Assembly: GCA_030950375.1 (NCBI GenBank)
Contig: JAUZRN010000008.1
Location: 1 to 41,639 of the forward strand
Reading direction: 5' to 3'
DNA length: 41,639 bases
Origin: Rhodothermus sp.
GTDB taxonomy: Bacteria > Bacteroidota > Rhodothermia > Rhodothermales > Rhodothermaceae
Made by a program: the position numbers and the translations under genes. Under the pieces are notes generated by a model that worked only from the letters and a program-made list of their open reading frames with translations, did no database searches and had not been told where the DNA came from. Positions 35,183 to 41,639 of the stretch are shown here, piece after piece (position 1 is the stretch's first letter; each line of letters begins with the position of its first letter).

Positions 35183-36004
35183 TTAAACTGCCAGGCGTAG
35201 CGCGTCGGACGCCGTAAGCCGTTGGTGCACTTCCTGGCGTAGTCGCTCAAGCGCCTCACCTGGATGGGACGCCCGCATCAACGCTTCCCCAATCAGCACG
35301 GCATCCACACCGTGGCGACGTAGATAGGCGAGCTCATTGGCGGTACGCAGGCCGCTTTCGGCTACCCGAACAATCCGGTCGGGCACCTGTCGTAGCACCT
35401 GCACTGCCCGCCTGAGATCCACCTCGAACGTGTGCAGGTCGCGGTTGTTAACACCCAGGATCTCAATCTTATCCAGATCGAGTCGGTCCAGCTCCGCCTC
35501 TGTGTGCACCTCTACCAGGCACGACAGACCCAGCTCGGTAGCCTGGGCATACAGTTCGTGCAACTGGACCGGATCGAGGAGTGTCGCAATCAGCAGCACC
35601 GCATCGGCTCCGTAGGCCCGCGCTTCAATGAGCTGATAGGGATCCAGAATGAAGTCTTTCCGGAGCAGTGGCAGATCGACAGTGCGCCGTGCCATCTCCA
35701 GGTGCTCCAGGCTCCCCTGAAAGTAATCAGGCTCAGTAAGCACCGAGATGGCCTGCGCGCCATGCCATTTATACTGGCGCGCCAGCTCCGGCACGTTGAA
35801 TTCCCGTCGGATAATGCCCTTGGAAGGGGACGCTTTTTTGATTTCGGCGATGATGGCCAGTTCGTTGGTACGCAGGGCTGGTGCCAGCGGCAGAGTTGGA
35901 CTCTGATAATGGGTACGCTCTTCCAGCAACGAGACAGGAACGCGTTGCTTGCGCTTTTCCAGGCGTTCGCGTACGGTCTGGACAATCTGTTCTAAGAGGG
36001 TCAT
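35183..36004 (-). CDS. trpC: Indole-3-glycerol phosphate synthase
   Basis: TrpC closes the indole ring with loss of CO2. The 273-residue protein shows IIAEIKKASPSKGIIRREF (substrate Lys), ISVLTEPDYFQGSLEHLEM, LPLLRKDFILDPYQLIEARA (catalytic Lys), ADAVLLIATLL, LVEVHTEAELDRL, ILGVNNRDLHTFEVDL and VAESGLRTANEL. ATG 36004 (MTLLEQIVQ) has an upstream GGAG and matches family starts; the open frame to 36148 runs through the intercistronic hairpin and is rejected. Confidence 0.98.
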   Translation of the reverse strand: MTLLEQIVQTVRERLEKRKQRVPVSLLEERTHYQSPTLPLAPALRTNELAIIAEIKKASPSKGIIRREFNVPELARQYKWHGAQAISVLTEPDYFQGSLEHLEMARRTVDLPLLRKDFILDPYQLIEARAYGADAVLLIATLLDPVQLHELYAQATELGLSCLVEVHTEAELDRLDLDKIEILGVNNRDLHTFEVDLRRAVQVLRQVPDRIVRVAESGLRTANELAYLRRHGVDAVLIGEALMRASHPGEALERLRQEVHQRLTASDALRLAV

Positions 36005-36080
36005 GGCGGTTTTCTCCTGGCTACGGTGAACGATTGCAAACGACGAGGTCACAAAACACATAGATCGTATCCTAACCTGC

Positions 36081-36113
36081 GCTTTACTGGCCCCGGCGGG
36101 GCCAGTAGTAAGC
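36081..36113 (-). promoter_or_regulatory. Intercistronic hairpin between trpD and trpC
   Basis: ACTGGCCCC and GGGGCCAGT (36086-36094 with 36098-36106) form a perfect 9-bp stem with a 3-nt loop, extendable at its base (GCTT/AAGC). It lies in the only long gap of the trp operon (200 nt). No T-tract follows on the operon strand, so it is more likely an RNA-stability or processing element than a terminator. Confidence 0.5.
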
Positions 36114-36204
36114 CCATCGTCCCCTAAATCGCTCATCGTAGCCGGCACGTCGCGCTACCGGATCTGAAACCAGGTCATACCTGAGCACTGCTTGTTTCAT
36201 GGTG

Positions 36205-37254
36205 CTATGCAGCGGGTTGACGCGTGACTTCATGGGCTATCTGGTTCGACACGGCAATCAGGCGTTCCAGTCGTTCCAGCGCCGCGCCGCTGTCAATGCT
36301 CTCGCGGGCGGCTTCCAGACACGCATGCAGATCGTCTCCAAAGCGGCCGCTCACATAAAGCGCATAGGTTGCATTAAGCAGCACCACGTCGCGGTGCGGA
36401 CCGCGTACGCCTTCGAGCACCTGGCGCAACAGCCGGGCATTGGTCCGGGCATCACCTCCGCGCAGCTGTTCTTTCGACACCCGTTTCAGTCCCAGCGCCT
36501 CCGGCTCAACACGCCCCGTACGGGGCGCCTCGTCCCCCCTCTGGTATTCGTAGGTGGTTGTGGGGGCAGCAAGCGAGAGCTCATCGAGCCCATCTTCGGC
36601 ATGGACGGCCACCACGTGCTCGGCGTCCAGGCGGGCCAGAATGGCCACCATCGTGGCGGCTACGTCGGACCGAAACGCGCCCACAAGCTGACGACGCACG
36701 CCGGCCGGATTGCAGAGGGGCCCCAGAATGTTGAAAAACGTACGCACCCCCAGCGTCCGGCGTATGGGCATTACATGCCGCATGGCCGGATGAAAACGCG
36801 GCGCGAAGGCGAAGGCGATGCCTACGTCTTCCAGACAACGCTCGACTCCTTCCGGCCCCAGGTCGATAGCCACACCCAACGCCTCCAGTACGTCGGCCGA
36901 ACCAGCCCGAGACGATACCGAACGGTTGCCATGCTTGACCACGGTCACCCCGGCTCCTGCACAGACAAAGGCAGCAGTCGTCGAGATGTTGAACGTGCCC
37001 GAGCGATCGCCTCCCGTACCGCACAGGTCGATTGCGTGTGGATCATCGACGCGCACGGGCCGGGCATACTGGCGCATCACCCGCGTAAAGCCTACCAGCT
37101 CGTCAAGGGTCTCACCGCGTGCCCGCAATCCCATCAGTAGCCCTGCGATTTGCTCAGGCGCTGCTTCGCCGCGCATCATTAGATGCATGGCCGCTTCAGC
37201 CTCTTCCTGGGTCAACGTGCGGCCTTCAGCCAGTGCCGTCAGGTAGGGTTGCAT
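36205..37254 (-). CDS. trpD: Anthranilate phosphoribosyltransferase
   Basis: TrpD transfers the phosphoribosyl group of PRPP to anthranilate. The 349-residue protein has LTQEEAEAAMHLMMRGEA, LLMGLRARGETLDELVGF, the PRPP loop IDLCGTGGDRSGTFNIST, VVKHGNRSVSSRAGSADVLE, FAFAPRFHPAMRHVMPIRR and TFFNILGPLCNPAG, all diagnostic. It starts 6 nt after the trpG stop. Confidence 0.98.
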   Translation of the reverse strand: MQPYLTALAEGRTLTQEEAEAAMHLMMRGEAAPEQIAGLLMGLRARGETLDELVGFTRVMRQYARPVRVDDPHAIDLCGTGGDRSGTFNISTTAAFVCAGAGVTVVKHGNRSVSSRAGSADVLEALGVAIDLGPEGVERCLEDVGIAFAFAPRFHPAMRHVMPIRRTLGVRTFFNILGPLCNPAGVRRQLVGAFRSDVAATMVAILARLDAEHVVAVHAEDGLDELSLAAPTTTYEYQRGDEAPRTGRVEPEALGLKRVSKEQLRGGDARTNARLLRQVLEGVRGPHRDVVLLNATYALYVSGRFGDDLHACLEAARESIDSGAALERLERLIAVSNQIAHEVTRQPAA

Positions 37255-37260
37255 GACGCT

Positions 37261-37875
37261 TTATCGTTGCATTTGCGGGATCGACGTTGCACGCCTATGA
37301 TGCCATGCCTGCACCTGGCGCAACCAGTTGGCGATCAGACGTGGTCCTTCGGTCGTGAGCACGCTCTCCGGATGAAACTGCACGCCTTCGATCGGATAGG
37401 TGCGATGGCGCAGCCCCATGATCACCTCGTCTTCGGTCCAGGCCGTGATCTCCAGCACGTCGGGCAACGTGTCGCGGTCCACCACCAGGGAGTGGTAGCG
37501 CGTAGCGGTGAACCCCTGGGCCGCCCCCTCAAACAGCCCGGTTCCTGTGTGGAAAATGCGGCTGGTCTTGCCATGCATAAGCGAAGGAGCATGCACCACA
37601 CGCCCACCGAAGACTTCTCCGATCGCCTGATGTCCCAGGCATACGCCCAGAATTGGCGTGGTCGGCCCCAGCTCGGCAATGACTGCTTCCGTGATGCCCG
37701 CTTCGGCCGGCCGACCGGGTCCCGGCGAGATCAGAATCGCCTCGGGTTGCATGGCCCGCACTTCGTCGAGCGTGACCGCGTCGTTGCGCACCACGCACAG
37801 GTCCTGCGTGTGCCGCCCCAGTAGATGCACCAGGTTGTAGGTAAACGAATCGTAGTTGTCGATCACCAGAATCAT
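37261..37875 (-). CDS. trpG: Anthranilate synthase component II (glutamine amidotransferase)
   Basis: TrpG supplies ammonia from glutamine to TrpE. The 204-residue class I amidotransferase has MILVIDNYDSFTYNLVHLLG, ILISPGPGRPAEAGI, the nucleophile motif PILGVCLGHQAIGEVFGG (Cys) and IEGVQFHPESVLT (His, Glu). The ATG overlaps the trpS stop in an ATGA (37872-37875). It could also serve folate synthesis (PabA role), but the operon argues for Trp. Confidence 0.97.
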   Translation of the reverse strand: MILVIDNYDSFTYNLVHLLGRHTQDLCVVRNDAVTLDEVRAMQPEAILISPGPGRPAEAGITEAVIAELGPTTPILGVCLGHQAIGEVFGGRVVHAPSLMHGKTSRIFHTGTGLFEGAAQGFTATRYHSLVVDRDTLPDVLEITAWTEDEVIMGLRHRTYPIEGVQFHPESVLTTEGPRLIANWLRQVQAWHHRRATSIPQMQR

Positions 37876-38936
37876 GACGCCTCCGGTCGATAGGTGGCGT
37901 AGTTGAGCCCGACCAGATCCCGCACCTGCTCCATGATCTCCTGCGCACGTTGGCGTCCCTTGCGTCCGCCCTCGCGCAACACATCCATCACATAGTCCGG
38001 ATGCTTCAACAGCTCCCGCCGCCGCTCTCGGGCTTCGGCAAAGTGTTCGTCGATGAGCCGGATCAGCTCTTTTTTCGCATCACCATAGCCGTAACCGCCT
38101 CGCCGGTAAGCTTCGGCAATGCGATTGCGCGTCTCCTCGTCGGCAAACAGCTTGATCAGCGCAAATACGTTACAACGATCTGGATCTTTGGGGGCTTCCA
38201 GCGGCGTCGAGTCGGTTACGATCGACATCACCTTTTTGCGCAGCGTCTTGCCTTCGTCAAAGATGCCGATCGTGTTGCCGTAGCTTTTGGACATTTTGCG
38301 CCCATCGATGCCGGGCACCACGGCTACTTCTTCCCGAATAAGCGGTTCGGGCACAGGAAACAGAGGTCGATCCGGCGGGCAGAAGGTCCGATTGAAACGT
38401 TGCGCGATGTCCCGGCAAATTTCGATGTTCTGCTTCTGATCGGCACCGACGGGTACCAGCGTGCCTCCGTAAATCAGGATGTCGGCCGCCTGGAGTACGG
38501 GATAGTTGAACAAGCCGGCGTTGGCCGACAGTCCCTGCGCCACCTTGTCCTTGTAGGCCACGCCTTTTTCGAGCGTGGAGACCGGCACCAGGTTGTAAAA
38601 AATCCAGGCCAGCTCAGTCACCTCTGGCACATCGCTCTGCACAAAGAGCGCCGCTTTTTCGGGGTCAAAGCCCAGCGCCAGATAGGTGACGGCCGCCTCG
38701 AAAGTGTAGCGCCGCAGCGCCTCGCGGTCGTGAATCGTGGTCAGCGCATGGTAATTGACAATGAAGAAGTACGATTCGTACTGCTCATGCAATTCCAGGT
38801 GCTGCCGGATTGCGCCAAAATAGTTACCCAGGTGCAGCTCGCCGGAGGGTTGAATGCCCGAGACCACAATGGTCCGCATAGCTACGCTGTTTGGCGGCAC
38901 CGTTTGTGGGGATGTTGCGGTTGCACTTGCACTCAT
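37872..38936 (-). CDS. trpS: Tryptophanyl-tRNA synthetase
   Basis: TrpRS charges tRNA-Trp. The 354-residue class I enzyme shows VVSGIQPSGELHLGNYFGAI (HIGH-like), FIVNYHALTT, LFVQSDVPEVTELAWIF, NAGLFNYPVLQAADILIYG, LVPVGADQKQNIEICRDIA, and PGIDGRKMSKSYGNT (KMSKS). The start at 38936 forms an ATGA overlap with the upstream gene; MRTIVVSG (38879) is the conserved core start. Its place inside the trp operon means the enzyme that sets the charged tRNA-Trp level is controlled by an attenuator that reads that level. Confidence 0.97.
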   Translation of the reverse strand: MSASATATSPQTVPPNSVAMRTIVVSGIQPSGELHLGNYFGAIRQHLELHEQYESYFFIVNYHALTTIHDREALRRYTFEAAVTYLALGFDPEKAALFVQSDVPEVTELAWIFYNLVPVSTLEKGVAYKDKVAQGLSANAGLFNYPVLQAADILIYGGTLVPVGADQKQNIEICRDIAQRFNRTFCPPDRPLFPVPEPLIREEVAVVPGIDGRKMSKSYGNTIGIFDEGKTLRKKVMSIVTDSTPLEAPKDPDRCNVFALIKLFADEETRNRIAEAYRRGGYGYGDAKKELIRLIDEHFAEARERRRELLKHPDYVMDVLREGGRKGRQRAQEIMEQVRDLVGLNYATYRPEAS

Positions 38937-39424
38937 GACGCCGTTGCGCTGGCTGGTTTCGGATAACGTCGGGCCACTTTCTGCAAGTAGCGCAAACGTT
39001 CTTCACTGTGCTGACGCACCAGGTTGAGCGTAGCTTTGGTACGGATCTGATGGTTCAGCTTAAGCTCTTCTGCGACCAGCTGAAGAAAGTGCTGTTCGGC
39101 CTGCAGCAACCGGTGGATCATTTCAGCCGGGTCCGTGCCCAAGTTGAAGTCGTCCGGTTCCATGTCCACCCCACTGTAGGCTGTCCCTCCCGCGCTGAAG
39201 ACCACCTCGGCCAGCTTGCCAACGTCTACACGGGCAATTTTCTGGAACTGCTCCAGCCGATCGGCCAACTCCGCATTGTCGATCGTACGAATTACGTAAT
39301 CATGTTGATGATTGAGCGCAATATGCTCGCGGATGAGTGGATTGATCCGCTCGACCGTCTCCTGACGGGAGAGCGACTTTCCAATGCCACCTTTGTTGAA
39401 GATCAGTTCTTTCAGCGAAGCCAT
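38933..39424 (-). CDS. Uncharacterised helical protein in the trp operon (orfX)
   Basis: I do not recognise a named family. The 163-residue protein (start MASLKELIFNKG, ATG 39424) looks mostly helical. It has NPLIREHIALNHQHDYVIRT, a central segment KLAEVVFSAGGTAYSGVDME with DDFNLG, then MIHRLLQAEQHFLQLVAEEL and HQIRTKATLNLVRQHSEERL. The His/Glu spacing in paired helices is faintly ferritin-like, but that is only an impression. It starts 19 nt after trpE and its stop overlaps the trpS start (ATGA), so it is made with TrpE and TrpRS. No signal peptide is present. Confidence 0.75.
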   Translation of the reverse strand: MASLKELIFNKGGIGKSLSRQETVERINPLIREHIALNHQHDYVIRTIDNAELADRLEQFQKIARVDVGKLAEVVFSAGGTAYSGVDMEPDDFNLGTDPAEMIHRLLQAEQHFLQLVAEELKLNHQIRTKATLNLVRQHSEERLRYLQKVARRYPKPASATAS

Positions 39425-39443
39425 GGTCGGTTCAGGGTTGGTT

Positions 39444-40934
39444 TTACAGCAGGCCGGACGCGGCGACGCGCATGGCCTCGACCAGCGCCCGGGCTTTGTT
39501 AACGGTTTCCTCGTATTCGCGTTCGGGGTCACTATCGGCTACGATGCCTGCCCCGGCCTGCACATAGATGGTGCCGTTACGGACCACCATGGTACGGATG
39601 GCAATGCAGGTGTCCAGGTTGCCTGAAAAATCCATATAGCCCACAGCCCCGGCATAGATACCCCGACGCGTGGGTTCCAGCTCATCGATAATCTCCATGG
39701 CCCGTACCTTGGGAGCCCCGCTGACCGTGCCGGCCGGGAAGCATGCTGCCAGCGCATCGAGTGCATCATAACGTGGATCGAGCTCACCGGACACCAGCGA
39801 GACCAGATGCATCACGTGCGAATAGTGCACCACAAAAGCGAAACGCTCGACCTGGACCGTACCGAAGCGGCAGACACGCCCCAGATCATTTCGCCCCAGA
39901 TCGACCAGCATCAGGTGTTCGGCCTGCTCCTTCGGATCAGCCTCCAGCTCAGCCTCCAGCGCTCGGTCCTCTTCGGGCGTGCGTCCTCGGGGTCGTGTGC
40001 CGGCGATAGGCAACACTTCGGCCCGCCCCTGCTCGACACGCACCAGTACTTCGGGCGACGAACCGATCAGCGCCAACTCACCGAAATCGATGTAGAACAG
40101 GTACGGCGACGGATTGACCTGGCGCAGCGCCCGGTACAGATTGAAGCGATCGCCCGCATACGGCGTGGCGAACCGCTGCGAAAGCACCACCTGGAAGATA
40201 TCCCCTTCGTAAATATAGGCTTTGGCGCGGCAGACCGCCTCGCAGAAGGCCTGGCGGGTGAAGTTCGAGGCAAGCGGTGTCTCGGGTAGCGCGACCGGTT
40301 CAGGCACTTCCAGCGATGCCTGTGCCAGGGTGTTGGTCAGCCCATCCAACCGGGTAACGGCTTCGTCGTAGGCGATCCGTAGATCGGTGTCGGGCGCCAC
40401 AAAGACACCGGCCATGAGCACAAGCTGGTGCCGCACGTGGTCAAAAGCTACAACGGTGTCGTAGAAGTTCCAGCAGGCCTCAGGCAATCCCAGATCATCA
40501 GGCGGTGAAGAGGGCAGGTGTTCCAGCTGCCGGATCATGTCGTAACCCAGGTACCCCACAGCCCCCCCGGTAAAGCGCGGAAGCTCAGACACCTGCACCG
40601 GATGATACCGGCGGAGCAGCCGCCGCATGGTGTCGAAAAAGCCCTCGGTCGCCCTCTCAGGCTCCGCATCCGACCGTCTGAGCACCACCTGTCCGTCGCG
40701 TACCTCTACGGTCAGGTATGGCCGCACGCCCAGGAACGAATAGCGTCCCAGCTTTTCGCCGCCCTCGACGCTTTCCAGCAGGAAGGCACCGGGTTCATGC
40801 CCGCGCAGCTTCAGAAAGGCCGACACCGGCGTGAGCAGATCAGCCCCCAGCCGTCGAAAGACCGGCACGAACAGGTGGGTGTGGCCGGCGGCCCGGTGCG
40901 CGTCGATCAACCTGTGGAACGCCTCGAACGTCAT
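39444..40934 (-). CDS. trpE: Anthranilate synthase component I
   Basis: TrpE makes anthranilate from chorismate with ammonia from TrpG. The 496-residue protein carries the Trp-feedback motif AFLLESVEGGEKLGRYSFLG, AVGYLGYDMIR, YEGDIFQVVLSQRF, NPSPYLFYIDFGELALIGSS, LPIAGTRPRGRTPEED, MLVDLGRNDLGRV, HYSHVMHLVS and CFPAGTVSGAPKVRAMEIID. ATG 40934 (MTFEAFHRL) lies 11 nt after the T-tract of the attenuator terminator; the open frame from 41048 runs through the attenuator and is not the start. It is the first structural gene of the operon. Confidence 0.98.
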   Translation of the reverse strand: MTFEAFHRLIDAHRAAGHTHLFVPVFRRLGADLLTPVSAFLKLRGHEPGAFLLESVEGGEKLGRYSFLGVRPYLTVEVRDGQVVLRRSDAEPERATEGFFDTMRRLLRRYHPVQVSELPRFTGGAVGYLGYDMIRQLEHLPSSPPDDLGLPEACWNFYDTVVAFDHVRHQLVLMAGVFVAPDTDLRIAYDEAVTRLDGLTNTLAQASLEVPEPVALPETPLASNFTRQAFCEAVCRAKAYIYEGDIFQVVLSQRFATPYAGDRFNLYRALRQVNPSPYLFYIDFGELALIGSSPEVLVRVEQGRAEVLPIAGTRPRGRTPEEDRALEAELEADPKEQAEHLMLVDLGRNDLGRVCRFGTVQVERFAFVVHYSHVMHLVSLVSGELDPRYDALDALAACFPAGTVSGAPKVRAMEIIDELEPTRRGIYAGAVGYMDFSGNLDTCIAIRTMVVRNGTIYVQAGAGIVADSDPEREYEETVNKARALVEAMRVAASGLL

Positions 40935-40945
40935 AGGACCTAACG

Positions 40946-40976
40946 AAAAAAGCCCACCGCCAAGCTCGCGGTGGGC
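40946..40976 (-). terminator. trp attenuator terminator (segments 3:4)
   Basis: On the minus strand GCCCACCGC (40976-40968) pairs perfectly with GCGGTGGGC (40960-40952) around a 7-nt loop, followed directly by TTTTTT (40951-40946). It sits after the leader peptide stop and 11 nt before the trpE start codon: a textbook intrinsic terminator in an attenuator position. Confidence 0.92.
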
Positions 40977-41005
40977 CGTCTTGTCTTCCGTAACAGGATG
41001 CACCA

Positions 41006-41089
41006 TCAGGCACGTGCGCGGCCCACCGCGGCGGGGGTAAACCACCACCAGCCGTAATAGTGGGCGCTATGATACGCAACGTGCCGCAT
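41006..41089 (-). CDS. trpL: trp operon leader peptide
   Basis: An 84-nt ORF from ATG 41089 to TGA 41006 encodes 27 residues: MRHVAYHSAHYYG, three consecutive Trp (residues 14-16, TGG TGG TGG), then FTPAAVGRARA. Such a Trp run in a short ORF just upstream of a terminator hairpin and trpE is the hallmark of a trp leader peptide. No Shine-Dalgarno is seen; the predicted promoter would place the transcript start only a few bases before the ATG, so it may be translated leaderless. The peptide itself has no further expected function. Confidence 0.9.
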   Translation of the reverse strand: MRHVAYHSAHYYGWWWFTPAAVGRARA

Positions 41090-41097
41090 CGTGGCGC

Positions 41098-41129
41098 TAA
41101 AGATACAACGCAGATGCCCTGTTCCACAA
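41098..41129 (-). promoter_or_regulatory. trp operon promoter
   Basis: On the minus strand TTGTGG (41129-41124) and TATCTTTA (41105-41098) are separated so that TTG and TA are 21 nt apart, the same spacing as in the tRNA-tuf promoter (TTG 782-780, TA from 758). Transcription should begin near 41091, next to the trpL start codon. Confidence 0.6.
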
Positions 41130-41327
41130 GCCTTTCTTTGAAAAATCGGCAAACGATGGTAACAGCTTAAGCAATCGATAACCCGGCTCCCGTTGCACAG
41201 GCGACAGCTCAACACGCTGACCACATCCAGCTCTCCTCTGAGCTATCAGCCAGCGCGCCCGTCAACCGATGCGCCTTTCTTCCCATAAGCTGCTGAAATT
41301 TCAGTCATTCCTCCCCCATCGCCCCCC

Positions 41328-41362
41328 TTGACATTGTGTGTGGGTGTGTGTGTGTTAATTTG
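41328..41362 (+). promoter_or_regulatory. Promoter with TG-repeat spacer for the Cys-rich peptide gene
   Basis: A perfect TTGACA (41328-41333) and a TAATTTG element (41356-41362) flank an almost pure TG-dinucleotide tract (41335-41354, one GG interruption). The TTG-to-TA distance is 25 nt, four longer than in the trp and tRNA promoters, i.e. two TG units. Confidence 0.5.
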
Positions 41363-41394
41363 GGGGTGCGGTCGGTCGTCCGGCCCGCACCCCC
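41362..41394 (+). repeat. Strong 5'-UTR hairpin
   Basis: GGGGGTGCGG (41362-41371) and CCGCACCCCC (41385-41394) form a perfect 10-bp GC-rich stem with a 13-nt loop, about 57 nt before the start codon at 41451. At the very 5' end of the predicted transcript it could protect the mRNA from decay. Confidence 0.6.
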
Positions 41395-41450
41395 GACGGC
41401 CGGCCCGGGACCCATCGGGTGCGAACTACAAAGCACAAAGGAGGTGGGTT

Positions 41451-41639
41451 ATGAAGCGCCTGCTACTTCCCATCGCCCTGATTTTCTCGTTGCTAGGCAG
41501 CCTGTTGTTGCTTGACACCGCAACACGCACGGAAGTAGTTACCAACGCAGCTGCTCTGATCACACCTACGGAAGCCTGTGCAGGAGGCTGCGCAGAAGCC
41601 GACTGCCCTAGTAGTGGCGCTCCATGTTGCGAAGAGTCG
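41451..41639 (+). CDS. Exported Cys-rich small peptide (3' end outside window)
   Basis: A near-perfect Shine-Dalgarno (AAAGGAGGTG) precedes ATG 41451. The 63 visible codons encode a signal-like start (MKRLLLPIALIFSLLGSLLL), a short Thr/Ala-rich spacer (TRTEVVTNAAALITPTEA), then a Cys-rich tail CAGGCAEADCPSSGAPCCEE with five Cys. The frame is still open at the window end. Short exported peptides with this plan occur in Bacteroidota (for example the NVEALA group); whether this one is a modified peptide precursor, a metal binder or a structural peptide cannot be told. It is divergent from the trp operon. Confidence 0.7.
   Translation, partial: MKRLLLPIALIFSLLGSLLLLDTATRTEVVTNAAALITPTEACAGGCAEADCPSSGAPCCEES

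Larger units (their letters stand above)
40946..41089 (-). promoter_or_regulatory. Ribosome-mediated trp attenuator leader
   Basis: Four segments are visible on the minus strand. Segment 1 has GGCACGT (41085-41079) and GCGCCCAC (41067-41060). Segment 2, GCGGTGGGCC (41029-41020) plus ACGTGCC (41015-41009), pairs with segment 1. Segment 3, GGCCCACCGC (40977-40968), pairs with segment 2 (10 bp, antiterminator) or with segment 4, GCGGTGGGC (40960-40952, terminator). Three Trp codons (41050-41042) lie just ahead of segment 2. A ribosome stalled there frees segment 2 for the antiterminator; one reaching the stop covers segment 2 and lets the terminator form. Confidence 0.9.

Noticed and set aside
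36005-36148. N-terminal extension of trpC
   Set aside because: It would pass through the strong intercistronic hairpin and add residues absent from the family; ATG 36004 has a ribosome site.
41090-41224. Longer reading frame for the trp leader peptide
   Set aside because: It would begin upstream of the predicted promoter; the 27-residue form from ATG 41089 fits attenuator geometry.

Overview
The window is a GC-rich bacterial chromosome segment, almost fully coding, with no sign of a plasmid or phage. Protein families typical of Bacteroidota/Rhodothermota (HmuY, DUF4837, DUF4296-like and DUF6686-like proteins), promoters with a TAnnTTTG-like -7 element, and many start codons without a clear Shine-Dalgarno point to a Rhodothermus-like organism. 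This assignment is inferred from family recognition only; no search was run.

Left end (1-3.7 kb, minus strand). The 5' end of tuf (EF-Tu) lies behind four tRNA genes in the order Thr(TGT)-Tyr(GTA)-Gly(TCC)-Thr(GGT), the same order as upstream of E. coli tufB, driven by a clear promoter. Next is queA-ispD-ispF-dedA (queuosine, MEP isoprenoid pathway, membrane protein).

Metal/heme region (3.9-11.8 kb). A lipoprotein and a TonB-dependent receptor are coupled by an ATGA overlap. They are followed by a heme-uptake operon: HmuR-like receptor, HmuY lipoprotein, CbiX-type chelatase-like protein and a small CxxC protein. Its promoter overlaps two overlapping palindromes resembling a DtxR/MntR-family operator. 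A BtuF-like binding protein converges on this operon.

Middle (11.9-30 kb). A PAS protein; a Tat-type amidase and an M28 peptidase (one operon); a decayed TnpB fragment; an NRAMP-fold transporter lacking the usual metal ligands, coupled to hyuA-hyuB; a VKOR-DsbA fusion; a ClC-MscS-DeoC-RecQ operon; a DUF4296-like lipoprotein; and a DUF4143 ATPase behind a striking palindromic cluster.

Right end (30-41.6 kb, minus strand). A long tryptophan operon: trpL-trpE-orfX-trpS-trpG-trpD-trpC-trpF-(small ORF)-trpB-trpA, probably continuing into a DUF4837 lipoprotein and hisG and ending at a UUCG-loop terminator. Ahead of trpE is a complete ribosome-mediated attenuator: a 27-residue leader peptide with three consecutive Trp codons and segments able to form 1:2, 2:3 and 3:4 hairpins, the last followed by six T. 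This is the strongest regulatory discovery in the window. Tryptophanyl-tRNA synthetase, which sets the signal the attenuator senses, is inside the operon. At the far right a divergent gene encodes an exported Cys-rich peptide behind a promoter whose spacer is a TG repeat.
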